This document shows positions 7,968 to 16,898 of a stretch of 64,000 nt of DNA, piece after piece. The DNA lies in assembly GCF_900104895.1 (NCBI RefSeq), contig NZ_LT629742.1, positions 2,170,001 through 2,234,000 of the forward strand, in the 5' to 3' direction. Position 1 is the first letter of the stretch. Every line of letters starts with the position of its first letter. This stretch comes from Microterricola viridarii (GTDB taxonomy: Bacteria; Actinomycetota; Actinomycetes; Actinomycetales; Microbacteriaceae). The translations under genes and the position numbers were made by a program. A model generated the notes under the pieces. It was not told where the DNA came from. It was given only the letters and a program-made list of their open reading frames with translations, and ran no database searches.

Positions 7968-9146
7968 CTACTGCGCCGCCGTGTCGCCGACGCGGAGTTC
8001 GCCGGGGTTGAAATCGCCGAGGTTGAATTCGCCGAGACGCAGCTCGCGGAAGCGGGCGTAACGCTCCCCGGCCCGGCGGAGTCCCGCCGCCTGCGCCGCG
8101 CTCACCGCCTCGAACGGGACGACGTCGATGCCGAGGCGTTGCCCGGCCGCGGCCGTGCCGAGCATGCGCCGCCGCCACGTGCCGACCACCCGCCCGCCGG
8201 CGACCGCGATCGGCTGGAACACGCCGTTGCGCCCCGGCACGATGCGCTCGTGGTGCTCGGGCGCGGCCGAGGCCTCGCGGTCGCGGTAGCCGAGGAAGTA
8301 CTCGTCGAAGGCGGGCAGCAGCCAGGCGGATGACGCGAAGCGGCGCCTCTGCGCGGCATCCGGCGCGACGCCGTCCAGCTCGGCCGCCACCCAATAGCTG
8401 GCGTCGCCGATCCGCCGCTCCGCGAGCTGCGGCCGCGCGACCTGGAGCCCGCGCTTCGCCTCGGCGACGGTCAGCTTGCTCCACCACACGAAGTCGGCCA
8501 GCGTCGCCGGGCCGTGACCGCGGATGTAGCGCAGCAGGAACTCGCCGAGCGCCTCCTCGTGCTCTAGGCGCCGCGGGTGCGGCACCCACTCGTCCAGCAG
8601 CACCAGCTCCTGGGCGTTGCCGGCGGTCGGGCCCCAGCAGAGCGTGCCGGTCTGGGCGAGGTGCCAGATCAGGTGGTAGCCGCGGTTGGCGGCCGTGTCG
8701 ATGCCGTTCTGCTCCAGCAGCGCCTGGAACGCGTCGCGGCCGAGGCTGCGGCCGCCGGAGAGCGCCGCGACGGCGACCTGCCGCGCCTGCTCGTACACCG
8801 GCTCCGTGAGACCCTGCCGCTCGTGGGTCAGCCGGGCCTGCTGCAGCAGGCGCGCGGTGGTCAGCCGCTGCATCCAGCCGAGGTCCTCGCCGGGAACGAA
8901 GTGCAGTGTTCCGCGCATCGGCCACGAGCGCACGATCTCGCCCGCGTCGATCGCGGCGCGCACCCCGGCGAGCGTCGTGCCCGGGCTGCGGGCGCCCACC
9001 GCCCAGGTGGCGGCGGCCAGATCCTGCGCCTGGAGTGCCAGCAGCGCGCCGACGACCGGGCCGGGCGCCGCGGCATCCGCGGGGAACAATCCCTGCGCCC
9101 TGGCGCGCAGCAGGGCGATCTCGCGGTGTGCGGAATCCCTCGCCAT
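7968..9146 (-). CDS. AlkZ-like winged-helix DNA glycosylase family protein (HTH_42)
   Basis: A 392-residue protein of the HTH_42/AlkZ family. AlkZ proteins (Streptomyces AlkZ, E. coli YcaQ) are DNA glycosylases that unhook interstrand crosslinks or alkylated bases through a QxQ or QxD motif; here LLALQAQDL (about 36-44) provides Q-A-Q. Later blocks SWPMRGTLHFVP (73-84), RGYHLIWHLAQTGTLCWGP and WLLPAFDEYFLGYRDR are typical. The last 20 or so residues are a short internal repeat (LGEFNLGDFNPGELRVGD). The start is ATG 9146, 6 nt from an AATACT box; no Shine-Dalgarno is needed. It is probably first in an operon running into the FUSC and TMEM175 genes. Confidence 0.82.
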   Translation of the reverse strand: MARDSAHREIALLRARAQGLFPADAAAPGPVVGALLALQAQDLAAATWAVGARSPGTTLAGVRAAIDAGEIVRSWPMRGTLHFVPGEDLGWMQRLTTARLLQQARLTHERQGLTEPVYEQARQVAVAALSGGRSLGRDAFQALLEQNGIDTAANRGYHLIWHLAQTGTLCWGPTAGNAQELVLLDEWVPHPRRLEHEEALGEFLLRYIRGHGPATLADFVWWSKLTVAEAKRGLQVARPQLAERRIGDASYWVAAELDGVAPDAAQRRRFASSAWLLPAFDEYFLGYRDREASAAPEHHERIVPGRNGVFQPIAVAGGRVVGTWRRRMLGTAAAGQRLGIDVVPFEAVSAAQAAGLRRAGERYARFRELRLGEFNLGDFNPGELRVGDTAAQ

Positions 9147-9152
9147 GGCCCC

Positions 9153-9235
9153 AGTATTCTGCATCGGGCACTTGTGCAGGGTGAGCTTCGGTAGAATGGT
9201 GCGTTGCGCCTCATTTCGGATGACCGTGCGCAACC
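9153..9235. promoter_or_regulatory. Divergent promoter region of AlkZ-like and ABC-F genes
   Basis: The minus-strand -10-like AATACT (9153-9158) serves the AlkZ-like gene. The plus-strand TAGAAT (9192-9197) could drive the ABC-F gene, leaving an approximately 80-nt 5' leader. In that leader GTTGCGC (9203-9209) can pair with GCGCAAC (9228-9234). The frame is open through the leader into the ABC-F gene, so no separate leader peptide is present. Confidence 0.45.
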
Positions 9236-9285
9236 ACCCCCACCCCTCCCGGACACCACCTGTCCCCAATCGAAACGGATGCGCC

Positions 9286-10884
9286 GTGCTGAACGTTCAA
9301 GACCTCGAGATTCGCGTCGGAGCGCGCGTGCTCATGGAGAACGTGAACTTTCGCGTATCCGCCGGTGACAAGATCGGCCTCGTCGGCCGCAACGGAGCGG
9401 GCAAGACCACGCTGACCAAGACCCTCGCGGGCGAGACGCTGCCCACCGGCGGCACCATCGAGCGCACCGGTGAGATCGGCTACCTGCCGCAGGACCCGCG
9501 CTCCGGCGACCCGGAGATGCTGGCGCGCACCCGGATCCTCGACGCCCGCGGCCTCGGCACCATCGTGCTCGAGATGCAGAAGGCGACGATCGACATGGGC
9601 AGCAGCGACGAGGCCGTCGCCGCCGCCGGCATGAAGAAGTACGGCAACCTGACCGACCGCTTCCAGGCGCTCGGCGGCTATGCGGCCGAGGCAGAGGCCG
9701 CCTCCATCGCGAGCAACCTCAACCTGCCGGACCGTATCCTCGAGCAGCCGCTGAAGACCCTCTCCGGTGGTCAGCGCCGCCGCATCGAGCTGGCCCGCAT
9801 CCTGTTCTCGGATGCCGGCACCATGATCCTCGATGAGCCGACGAACCACCTCGACGCCGACTCCGTCGTCTGGCTGCGCGACTTCCTGAAGAACTACAAG
9901 GGCGGCTTCATCGTGATCACTCACGACATCGAGCTCGTCGGCGAGACCGTCAACCGGGTGTTCTACCTGGACGCGAACCGGATGGTCATCGACACCTACA
10001 ACATGAACTGGAAGAACTACCAGCGCCAGCGCGCCGCCGACGAGGAGCGCCGCAAGAAGGAGCGCTCCAACGCCGAGAAGAAGGCCGGCGTGCTGCAGAT
10101 GCAGGCCGCCCGCTTCGGTGCCAAGGCCTCCAAGGCCGCCGCCGCCCACCAGATGGTGGCCCGTGCCGAGAAACTGCTCGCCGGGCTCGACGAGGTGCGC
10201 GTCGCCGACCGGGTCGCGAAGCTCCGCTTCCCGACCCCGGCCGCCTGCGGCAAGACGCCGCTCATGGCCGAGAACCTCAGCAAGAGCTACGGCTCGCTGG
10301 AGATCTTCACGGCCGTCGACCTGGCCATCGACCGCGGCTCCAAGGTCGTCATCATCGGGCTGAACGGTGCCGGAAAGACGACGCTGCTGCGCATCCTCGG
10401 CGGAGCCGACCAGCCGGACACCGGCTCGATCCAGCCCGGCCATGGCCTGCGCATCGGCTACTTCGCGCAGGAGCACGAGACGATCGACGTCAACCGCACC
10501 GTGCTCGAGAACATGGTCTCCTCCTCGCCGAACATCACCGAGACCGAGGCCCGCAAGGTGCTCGGCTCGTTCCTGTTCACCGGCGACGACGGGCACAAGA
10601 AGGCCGGCGTGCTCTCCGGCGGCGAGAAGACGCGTCTGGCCCTGGCCATGATCGTCGTCTCCGGCGCCAACGTGCTGCTGCTCGATGAGCCCACGAACAA
10701 CCTGGACCCCGCCAGCCGCCTCGAGATCCTCGACGCGCTGGCGCACTTCGAGGGCGCCGTCGTCCTGGTCAGCCACGACCCGGGCGCCGTCGAGGCGCTG
10801 AACCCGGAGCGCGTGCTGATCCTGCCCGACGGCGTCGAGGACCACTGGAACAAGGACTACGCGGACCTGATCGCACTCGCCTAG
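9286..10884 (+). CDS. ABC-F family ATPase
   Basis: A 532-residue soluble protein with two ABC ATPase domains and no membrane segments, hence ABC-F. Domain 1 has GRNGAGKTT (about 35-43) and LSGGQRRR; domain 2 has GLNGAGKTT (about 362) and LSGGEKTRL. The Walker B motifs are IIlDEPTNH-like (MILDEPTNHL) and LLDEPTNNL. The linker between domains (about 235-320) is charged and rich in Lys/Arg/Ala, as in ribosome-binding ABC-F proteins (EttA type or antibiotic-resistance type). Which of these roles applies cannot be decided here. The start is the GTG at 9286, where similarity to family N-termini (LNVQDLEIRVG) begins; the frame stays open upstream but without family similarity. Confidence 0.92.
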   Translation: MLNVQDLEIRVGARVLMENVNFRVSAGDKIGLVGRNGAGKTTLTKTLAGETLPTGGTIERTGEIGYLPQDPRSGDPEMLARTRILDARGLGTIVLEMQKATIDMGSSDEAVAAAGMKKYGNLTDRFQALGGYAAEAEAASIASNLNLPDRILEQPLKTLSGGQRRRIELARILFSDAGTMILDEPTNHLDADSVVWLRDFLKNYKGGFIVITHDIELVGETVNRVFYLDANRMVIDTYNMNWKNYQRQRAADEERRKKERSNAEKKAGVLQMQAARFGAKASKAAAAHQMVARAEKLLAGLDEVRVADRVAKLRFPTPAACGKTPLMAENLSKSYGSLEIFTAVDLAIDRGSKVVIIGLNGAGKTTLLRILGGADQPDTGSIQPGHGLRIGYFAQEHETIDVNRTVLENMVSSSPNITETEARKVLGSFLFTGDDGHKKAGVLSGGEKTRLALAMIVVSGANVLLLDEPTNNLDPASRLEILDALAHFEGAVVLVSHDPGAVEALNPERVLILPDGVEDHWNKDYADLIALA

Positions 10885-10894
10885 GCGAGCGGGT

Positions 10895-11407
10895 CTAGCC
10901 CACCTGGTACTTGAACCCCCGGTGTGAGCCGACGAAGCCCAGCCGCTCGTAGAAGCGGTGGGCATCGACGCGAGCCTCGTCCGAGGTGAGCTGGACGAGG
11001 CTGGAGCCGAGCGCTGGCGCGGCGTCATCCGTGACCCAGCGCATCATGGCCCCGCCGATCCCGGCCGAGCGCAGCGCGCTGCCGACCCGCACGGCCTCGA
11101 CCAGCAGCCGGGTGGAGCCGCGGCGCGCCATGCCGGGGATGCGCGTGAGCTGCATCGTCGCGACGACGCTGCCCGCGGCATCCGCCACGACCAGGAGCTC
11201 GTTCGCGGGGTCGGCGATGATCTCGTCGAGCGCGGCGCGGTAAGCGTCGCGGTCGCCGTCTTCTGCGACGTCGCCGCGCGCGCTGCTGATCGGGTCGTCG
11301 GAGAGCAGCGCCATCAACGCATCGAGGTCGGCCACGTCCGCACGGCGGAGTGTGTGCGGCCCGGTGCGGGTCTCGAGGGCGGTGGGCAGCAGCAGATCGT
11401 TCAGCAT
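10895..11407 (-). CDS. GNAT-family N-acetyltransferase
   Basis: A 170-residue GNAT protein. The acetyl-CoA binding region is VRVGSALRSAGIGGAMMRWV (about 107-126), a variant of the Q/RxxGxG/A loop (RSAGIG), and the end block HRFYERLGFVGSHRGFKY is typical of the family C-terminus. It is expected to transfer acetyl groups to a small molecule or protein amine; the substrate is unknown. It runs convergent to the ABC-F gene (10 nt apart) and divergent from the nitroreductase gene. Confidence 0.9.
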   Translation of the reverse strand: MLNDLLLPTALETRTGPHTLRRADVADLDALMALLSDDPISSARGDVAEDGDRDAYRAALDEIIADPANELLVVADAAGSVVATMQLTRIPGMARRGSTRLLVEAVRVGSALRSAGIGGAMMRWVTDDAAPALGSSLVQLTSDEARVDAHRFYERLGFVGSHRGFKYQVG

Positions 11408-11456
11408 GCCCCCATCCTCGCACCGCGTGCCCGCCGCGATCGGCGATCATGGAGTC

Positions 11457-12110
11457 ATGGATTTCCAAGACATCGTCACCGGCCGCCGCATGGTGCGCTC
11501 GTACACGGCCGACCCGGTCGACGCGGCCGCCATCGACCGGATGCTGCGGAACGCCGTGCGGGCCCCGAACGCCGGCTTCACGCAGGGCTGGGCCTTCCTG
11601 GTGCTCGACACCCCCGCGGACCTGGACCGGTTCTGGGGCTCGACATCGCCCGGGGGCCCGGCCGCCGGCAGCAGCCGCTGGCTGACGGGGATGCGCAGCG
11701 CCCCCGTCGTGATCGTGCCGCTCTCGTCCAAGGAGCAGTACGTGCGCCGCTACGCCGAGCCAGACAAGGGCTGGTCGGATGCCGAGGAGCCGCGCTGGGG
11801 CGTGCCCTACTGGCACGTCGACGCCGGCATGGCCTCGTTGCTCGTGCTGCAGACCGCCGTCGACGAGGGGCTCGGCGGCTGCTTCTTCGGCATCCCGCGC
11901 GAGCAGGTGCCGGCGTTCCGGGCAGAGTTCGGCATCCCGGGGGAATACGCGCCGGTCGGGGCCATCACCATCGGCCACCCCGATCCGCACAGAGCGCCGG
12001 GCGGCTCGCCCACCCGGCGGGCGCGCAAACACGTCGACGACGTCGTACACCGGGGAGGCTGGCGCAGACGGGGGACTGGCCTTCACCCGGACGGGAAGAT
12101 ATATTCCTGA
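11457..12110 (+). CDS. Nitroreductase-family FMN oxidoreductase
   Basis: A 217-residue protein of the nitroreductase superfamily. The FMN-binding N-terminus is GRRMVRSYTADPV (9-21), and APNAGFTQGW (about 38) and DEGLGGCFFGIP (about 139) match conserved blocks that bind the cofactor and form the dimer. Such enzymes use NAD(P)H to reduce nitro groups, quinones or, in some branches, dehalogenate or reduce F420-related substrates. The specific substrate is unknown. The C-terminus (after GHPDPHRA) is Arg-rich. Confidence 0.87.
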   Translation: MDFQDIVTGRRMVRSYTADPVDAAAIDRMLRNAVRAPNAGFTQGWAFLVLDTPADLDRFWGSTSPGGPAAGSSRWLTGMRSAPVVIVPLSSKEQYVRRYAEPDKGWSDAEEPRWGVPYWHVDAGMASLLVLQTAVDEGLGGCFFGIPREQVPAFRAEFGIPGEYAPVGAITIGHPDPHRAPGGSPTRRARKHVDDVVHRGGWRRRGTGLHPDGKIYS

Positions 12111-12164
12111 ACACGGCTGGCGCTTCGCTGAGGCGCAGCCGGGCGTTCAAGGGGGAGTGCGGCA

Positions 12165-12785
12165 GTGGGGGTTCCGGGGGGAAACAGGGCAGACGTGTGC
12201 GCGCTGGTCGTGTCGCCGCGGGCGCTGCTCAGGCTGGGAGTGGTGTCTGTGCTCTCGACCGGCACACTGGTGCTGCGGGTGTCCCAGGCGGAGGACATCA
12301 GGGAGGCCCGCCGGCTCAGCGCGGGCGACCGGCCCACGCTGCTCCTGATCGACCTGGACGGTGACGTGCCGGCGGATGACCTGCACGCGATTCTGCTGGA
12401 GGCCGGCCCGGGGCTCGCCGTGCTCGGCTTCAACGCCGTCGGTCGCACCGACGCCGCCCGCATGGTCCTGCGTTTGCGGCGGGGCGCCGTGCTCGACCAC
12501 GATGCCGACCCTTCCGCTCTGCTCGGCGCGGTCTCAACGCTGTTGGCGGCCTCGGTCGCCGAGATTCGGCCCGTGCGCCCGCTGCTCACGTCGAGGCAGA
12601 GTGAGACGCTCTCCCTGGCCGCGAACGGGATGTCGAATGCGCAGATCGCGGCCACCCTGCACATCACCGTCGGCACGGTGAAACGCCACCTGTCCGACGC
12701 ATTCCTCGCTCTGGGCGCGCGCTCGCGCATCGAGGCGATCAACCGTGCACGCAGTCTGGGCCAGCTCCGGGCGGCCACCGCCTGA
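12165..12785 (+). CDS. LuxR/NarL-type transcriptional regulator with degenerate receiver domain
   Basis: A 206-residue regulator. Residues about 10-125 resemble a receiver fold (ALVVSPRALLRLGVVSVL, then TLLLIDLDGDVP), but the acidic pocket and the conserved Lys are poorly preserved, so phosphorylation is doubtful. Residues about 143-200 form the LuxR helix-turn-helix (SNAQIAATLHITVGTVKRHL). No sensor kinase gene is adjacent. The GTG start at 12165 follows GGGGGAG at good spacing. It ends 1 nt from the convergent PBP gene. Target genes are unknown. Confidence 0.86.
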   Translation: MGVPGGNRADVCALVVSPRALLRLGVVSVLSTGTLVLRVSQAEDIREARRLSAGDRPTLLLIDLDGDVPADDLHAILLEAGPGLAVLGFNAVGRTDAARMVLRLRRGAVLDHDADPSALLGAVSTLLAASVAEIRPVRPLLTSRQSETLSLAANGMSNAQIAATLHITVGTVKRHLSDAFLALGARSRIEAINRARSLGQLRAATA

Positions 12786-12786
12786 G

Positions 12787-15309
12787 CTAGCCGCTCCTGC
12801 CCACCGTGATCTCGACGGCGGCACCCGGCCTGATGGGCGTGCCGGGGGCGGGATTGCTCTCCGTCACCTTCCCATCCAGGGCCTTGTCGGTGACCGCCAC
12901 CACCCGGACCTGCACGGCGAACCCGGCCAGCGCCGCACGGGCGGCCTGCTCGCTCAGGCCGATGACGCCCGGCAGCAGCACCAGGGCGCCGTTGCTTGTG
13001 TGCACGGACACCACGGAACCCTTGGGCGCCGTGCCTGTCGGGTTGGTCGACGACACCTGGCCGGCCGGCAGCTCGGAGTCCTGCGGACCGGCATCGTCGA
13101 ATCCGAATCCGGCTCCCTCGAGGATTCCGCGGGCCTCCTCGAGCGTCTTGCCGCGCACATCAGGGATGTCCGCCTGGATGACGCGGAAGGCCGAGGGGTC
13201 TGGTTCGGCGAACGCTGCCCCACCCCATCGGGCATCCGCGTACGCCATGATGCGCGGCCAGATCCGGTGGCGTGCCGTCGCCGCAGCGCCGCTTTCGAAG
13301 GAGAGATCCCGCAGGTTCGCGTCGTAGATGACGTTGCCCACCCACACGGCCGTTGCCGCGGTGGTGCTCGACCCGATCATCCAGGTGTCCTTCGCGTCGT
13401 CGGTGGTGCCTGTTTTGCCGATGTGCGGGACGCCGGACCCCGTGTTCGAGGCGACGGCCGTCCCATCGCCGGAGAACGTCTGGCGCATGGCGTAAGCCAT
13501 CGCCGCGGCAACGGAGGGTTCCACAGACTGCCGGCAGGTGGACTTCGGCGGCTCAAGTTCCGCGCCGGATCGGTCCAGGATGCGATCGATCACGATCGGT
13601 GAGCAGGTGAGGCCGCCGTTGGCGATTCCGGCGAAGGCCGCGGCCATGGTGATGGGCGCGACCTCCTGGGTGCCGAGCACGTCGGAGGGGTTCATCTGGA
13701 GCGGGTCGCCATCGGCTCGGTGGATGTCGAAGGCCTCGATGGTCTGCTGGAGCTTGCACAGGTCCAGTTGCGACGCCATCGCCATGTAGCTCGTGTTCAC
13801 CGACCACTTCGTCGCGTTCACCGCATCGCTGGCGATGCGCCCGTCATCGTTGCGCGGGTTGAACGCCGCGGTGAAGTTACCGGTGCAGCTGTTGATCCAC
13901 CGGGAGAAGCTCCGTTTGCGGCCATCGAAGTTCTCCCGCAGCGAGTGGCCGGCGTTCAGCCATTCGGCCAGGGTGAACACCTTGTAGGTCGAGCCCGGCT
14001 GGAAGCCGCTGGAGCCCCCGTAGTCGATGTCGGTGTTGTAGTTGACCGAGGTCCAGCCGGGGCCGTTGGCCTCGAGCACCTCCGGGTCGTTGCTGAAGGT
14101 CTTGTTCTGCACCATGGACAGCACTCGACCGGTGTTCGGCTGCACGGTCACGGCGGTGGCGCCGACGTCGAAGCGGGGATCGACGCTGGGGACATTCTCG
14201 TTCAGCGCGGCCTCCGCGGTCACCTGCAGCGGTAGGTCCAGCGTGGTGTAGATCTCCAGTCCGCCACGGCGGAGCTTCTCGATGCGCTCGTCCGGGGTGG
14301 CTCCGAAGGCGTCGTCGTTGCGGATCGTCCAGTACACGTAGTCGCAGAAGAAGCCGGATCCGCCGGCCGCCTGGCATCCGGTGTTCGGCGAGGTGACGAC
14401 GGGGGAGACGGCCGTTGCGACCGCGGTGTCGAACTGCGCGGCAGTGATCTTCCCGTGCTCGAGCATCTTGCCCAGGATGTGGTCCCGGCGCAGTGTGTTC
14501 GCGGCGTAGCCGTTGGCCTCGCCGTTCTTCTCGCTCTCCGGCCGGTCGAGCCGGAACTTCTCCGGGTTGTTCACGATGGCGATCAGGCTGGCGGCCTGCT
14601 CGAGCGTCAGGTCCATCGCACTGACGCCGCCGAAGAAGTACTTGCTCGCCGCCTCGATGCCGTAGACGGTGCCGCCGAAGTGGGCGATGTTGAGATACCC
14701 GCGCAGGATCTCGGCCTTCGAGTACCGCTTCTCGAGGGCGATCGCCATCCGCATCTCTTTCAGCTTGCGATACGGGGTCGTCTCGATCGCCGCCGCGACG
14801 GCCGCCTCCTGCTCCTCGGGGGTGGATGCTGCCATCACGGCGTTCTGCACGAGCACGTTCTTGACGTACTGCTGGGTGAGGGAGGATCCACCCTGCATGT
14901 TGTCGTCGTCCATCAGCGTGAGGGCGACCGCGCGCACGGTGCCCTGCAGGTCGACGCCGCCGTGTTCCCAGAATCGGGGGTCCTCGACGGCCACGGCCGC
15001 GTCCTTGACGAACTGGGAGATGTCCTCCCAGCCGGCTTCCTCGCGGTTCTGCTCGTAGAAGGTCGCCAGCTTGTGATACGAGCCGTCGGCGTTCGTCGCG
15101 TAGATGTTGGAGCCCTCGGCCAGCTCGCCGATGCTCAGGGAGTCGGGGATGGCCTCGAAGACGTCGATCGTGGAGTTCGCGGCCAGGCCGGCGATGGCGA
15201 CCGCCGGCGTCATCGCGGCGGCGATGAGCACCGCGGCGATCGCGCTCACCGCGACGAAGCCGATCAGCCCACCCGTTGCCCCCAAGAACGTCCGGTCGTC
15301 ATCTGCCAT
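12787..15309 (-). CDS. Class A penicillin-binding protein (glycosyltransferase/transpeptidase) with PASTA domains
   Basis: An 840-residue bifunctional peptidoglycan synthase. There is one N-terminal membrane helix (about 12-45). The GT51 domain has catalytic Glu109 in VEDPRFWEHGG, GGSSLTQQYVKN (140-151) and EKRYSKAEILRGYLN. The transpeptidase domain has SxxK at Ser440-Lys443 (PGSTYK), SxN at 503-505 and KTG at 632-634. Two C-terminal PASTA domains (about 705-765 and 770-838) should bind muropeptides or lipid II, as in actinobacterial PonA-type proteins. The ATG lies 7 nt from TAGCCT and has no Shine-Dalgarno, so it is probably leaderless. It is convergent to the LuxR-type gene. Confidence 0.95.
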   Translation of the reverse strand: MADDDRTFLGATGGLIGFVAVSAIAAVLIAAAMTPAVAIAGLAANSTIDVFEAIPDSLSIGELAEGSNIYATNADGSYHKLATFYEQNREEAGWEDISQFVKDAAVAVEDPRFWEHGGVDLQGTVRAVALTLMDDDNMQGGSSLTQQYVKNVLVQNAVMAASTPEEQEAAVAAAIETTPYRKLKEMRMAIALEKRYSKAEILRGYLNIAHFGGTVYGIEAASKYFFGGVSAMDLTLEQAASLIAIVNNPEKFRLDRPESEKNGEANGYAANTLRRDHILGKMLEHGKITAAQFDTAVATAVSPVVTSPNTGCQAAGGSGFFCDYVYWTIRNDDAFGATPDERIEKLRRGGLEIYTTLDLPLQVTAEAALNENVPSVDPRFDVGATAVTVQPNTGRVLSMVQNKTFSNDPEVLEANGPGWTSVNYNTDIDYGGSSGFQPGSTYKVFTLAEWLNAGHSLRENFDGRKRSFSRWINSCTGNFTAAFNPRNDDGRIASDAVNATKWSVNTSYMAMASQLDLCKLQQTIEAFDIHRADGDPLQMNPSDVLGTQEVAPITMAAAFAGIANGGLTCSPIVIDRILDRSGAELEPPKSTCRQSVEPSVAAAMAYAMRQTFSGDGTAVASNTGSGVPHIGKTGTTDDAKDTWMIGSSTTAATAVWVGNVIYDANLRDLSFESGAAATARHRIWPRIMAYADARWGGAAFAEPDPSAFRVIQADIPDVRGKTLEEARGILEGAGFGFDDAGPQDSELPAGQVSSTNPTGTAPKGSVVSVHTSNGALVLLPGVIGLSEQAARAALAGFAVQVRVVAVTDKALDGKVTESNPAPGTPIRPGAAVEITVGRSG

Positions 15310-15399
15310 AGGGGAGAGGCTATGGGCGCGGCCGACTCCAAACGGCCAGACAGGCGCGAAATGTGACTTTCGGCACAGTCCGTCCGGGTGTTCTCCCAG

Positions 15400-16245
15400 C
15401 TAGCGGGCCTGGTCGAGGATGCCGTCCTCGACGTCAGAATCGCTCGGCGGCTTGAGCTGTTGCCTGCGCTTGCGCTCGGCGGCGCGCTTGCGCTCCTCCG
15501 GGTCGTCGATGTTCACGGTGCGGAACTCCTGTCGGGCCGCCCACGCGAGGCCGATGAAGGCCATCACGGCGAACACGTACCACTGGAAGGCGTAGGACAG
15601 GTGCGGGCCCTCATCGCGCGGCGGTTTGACGACGGCGAGCGGGCGCTCACCGGTTGGCGCCGGGGTCTCCGAGATCATCAGCCCGTACGCGCCCGTGTAG
15701 TTGTCGGTGCCGAGGCGCTCCGAGATCTCGGTCAGCTGGACGGTGGAGATCTGGTTGCCGCTGGAGCTGCGGCCGGCCAGCGACGGTTCGCCGGCCTTCA
15801 GCCTGGCCACGACGGTGACGTGGCCGTCCGGCGCGGCCGGCACGACATCCGGTGCATCCTGCGCGGAGCCGGTCGGCAGCCAGCCGCGGTCCACGATGAA
15901 GACGGTGCCGTCCGCCAGCTGCAGCGGGGTGAGCACCTCGAAGCCGGGCATGCCTGCCCGAGGCCGAGTGCGCACGAGCAGCTCGTCCTCATGGAGGTAG
16001 CGGCCCTCCATGACGACGGGCAGCCACTTCTGCGACTCGTCGAAGGCGTCGAGGGTGGGCAGGGCCTCGGCCAGCGGAACGGGCTCCGCCTCCCAGTTCG
16101 TGTCGACCCGCTCGATCTCGGCCCGTGCCTCCGCGCGGCGGGCCAGCTGCCAGTTGCCGAGGAACACGCAGACGATCGCGAACACGATGGTGAGGGCCAG
16201 GTAGCCGGCCCAGCGTTTGCTGAGCAGGAAGCTCCAGCCGCTCAC
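15400..16245 (-). CDS. SURF1-family cytochrome oxidase assembly protein
   Basis: A 281-residue SURF1-like membrane protein: one helix at 13-33 (LALTIVFAIVCVFLGNWQLARR) and another at 224-246, with a large extracytoplasmic middle part containing the family words LVRTRPRAGMPGFEVLTPL and VDRGWLP. SURF1 helps insert haem into aa3-type cytochrome c oxidase. The tail after 250 is a charged Lys/Arg helix. The GTG start overlaps the stop of the small upstream gene by 4 nt, so the three genes from 16746 down form a coupled operon. Confidence 0.9.
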   Translation of the reverse strand: MSGWSFLLSKRWAGYLALTIVFAIVCVFLGNWQLARRAEARAEIERVDTNWEAEPVPLAEALPTLDAFDESQKWLPVVMEGRYLHEDELLVRTRPRAGMPGFEVLTPLQLADGTVFIVDRGWLPTGSAQDAPDVVPAAPDGHVTVVARLKAGEPSLAGRSSSGNQISTVQLTEISERLGTDNYTGAYGLMISETPAPTGERPLAVVKPPRDEGPHLSYAFQWYVFAVMAFIGLAWAARQEFRTVNIDDPEERKRAAERKRRQQLKPPSDSDVEDGILDQAR

Positions 16246-16481
16246 GAGGCCGCCTCGCCGGGCTGGAGCGAGTCGACGGGCTTGACGGTGAGTGGGAACT
16301 CACGGGCGGCGAGGAAGTCGCGCAGGTAGTCCACGTGCTCGTCACAGGCGAGCCAGGTCTTGAAACGGTCGCCGGTGTGGATGCGGGGGTTCCGCCAGTC
16401 GATGCGCCAGCTGGCGTCTGCGGTGCAGCCGGCCCGGGAGCAGGCCTCGCGCGGCAGGGCGCCGCCCAACAGGTCAATCAT
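16242..16481 (-). CDS. Small conserved Cys/His-containing protein
   Basis: A 79-residue actinobacterial protein of unknown function. Cys14, Cys19, and a C-D-E-H group (CDEH, about 46-49) could bind a metal. It has no signal peptide or membrane helix. Homologues sit between DUF3099 and SURF1 genes, as here, so a link with cytochrome oxidase assembly is possible but unproven. It overlaps the DUF3099 gene by 8 nt and SURF1 by 4 nt. Confidence 0.75.
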   Translation of the reverse strand: MIDLLGGALPREACSRAGCTADASWRIDWRNPRIHTGDRFKTWLACDEHVDYLRDFLAAREFPLTVKPVDSLQPGEAAS

Positions 16482-16746
16482 GCTTGTGGTTCCAGGCCCT
16501 CTCGATCGCCCCGGGGCGCATCATGGTCGATGACCTCCGCTTCGACGGCACATTCGCGAGCACCACGGCGAAGTAGGGCAGCGTGACCGCACCGATCGCC
16601 GGGATCAGCAGCCACCAGCCGCGCAGGAACAGCATCGACAGGATGCAGAGCACGCGGATCGACATCGCAACGGTGTATTTGATCATGCGGTTGCGGCGTT
16701 CCACCTCCGGCGAGAGGGGGAGTGACGTGATGGATGGCTGCTTCAT
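16474..16746 (-). CDS. DUF3099 membrane protein
   Basis: A 90-residue protein with two membrane helices (about 25-42 and 44-64), matching the actinobacterial DUF3099 family: SITSLPLSPEVERRNRMIKYTV-type start, then RVLCILSMLF and GWWLLIPAIGAV. Function unknown. It is the first gene of the DUF3099/small protein/SURF1 operon. Confidence 0.85.
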   Translation of the reverse strand: MKQPSITSLPLSPEVERRNRMIKYTVAMSIRVLCILSMLFLRGWWLLIPAIGAVTLPYFAVVLANVPSKRRSSTMMRPGAIERAWNHKHD

Positions 16747-16775
16747 ATCCGTGGGGAGTCGGTGCTGCGGGGTCG

Positions 16776-16842
16776 CGCCATCCTCCTGGATGGCGGTACA
16801 TCCAGCCTACGCGCCCGGGAGGCAACAGAGGACGCTCTAAAC
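16776..16842. promoter_or_regulatory. Hairpin and -10 box between DUF3099 and fabG
   Basis: CGCCATCC (16776-16783) pairs with GGATGGCG (16788-16795) over a TCCT loop. Downstream, TAAACT (16837-16842) is a good -10 box for fabG, giving a leader of about 50 nt. The hairpin lies upstream of this start site and could be an operator for either gene. Confidence 0.45.
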
Positions 16843-16898
16843 TGGGTCAGATTTGCCTGTTCGCCCCGCGCTTTCGCACTGCCCGATTGGACCATGCC

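Noticed and set aside
8686-9285. Upstream extension of the ABC-F frame
   Set aside because: It is antisense to the AlkZ-like gene, and the known N-terminus of ABC-F begins at GTG 9286.
15690-15715. RecA-NDp-like PafBC motif TTGTCGGTG
   Set aside because: It lies inside the SURF1 gene and no TANNNT follows at the expected 8-nt spacing.
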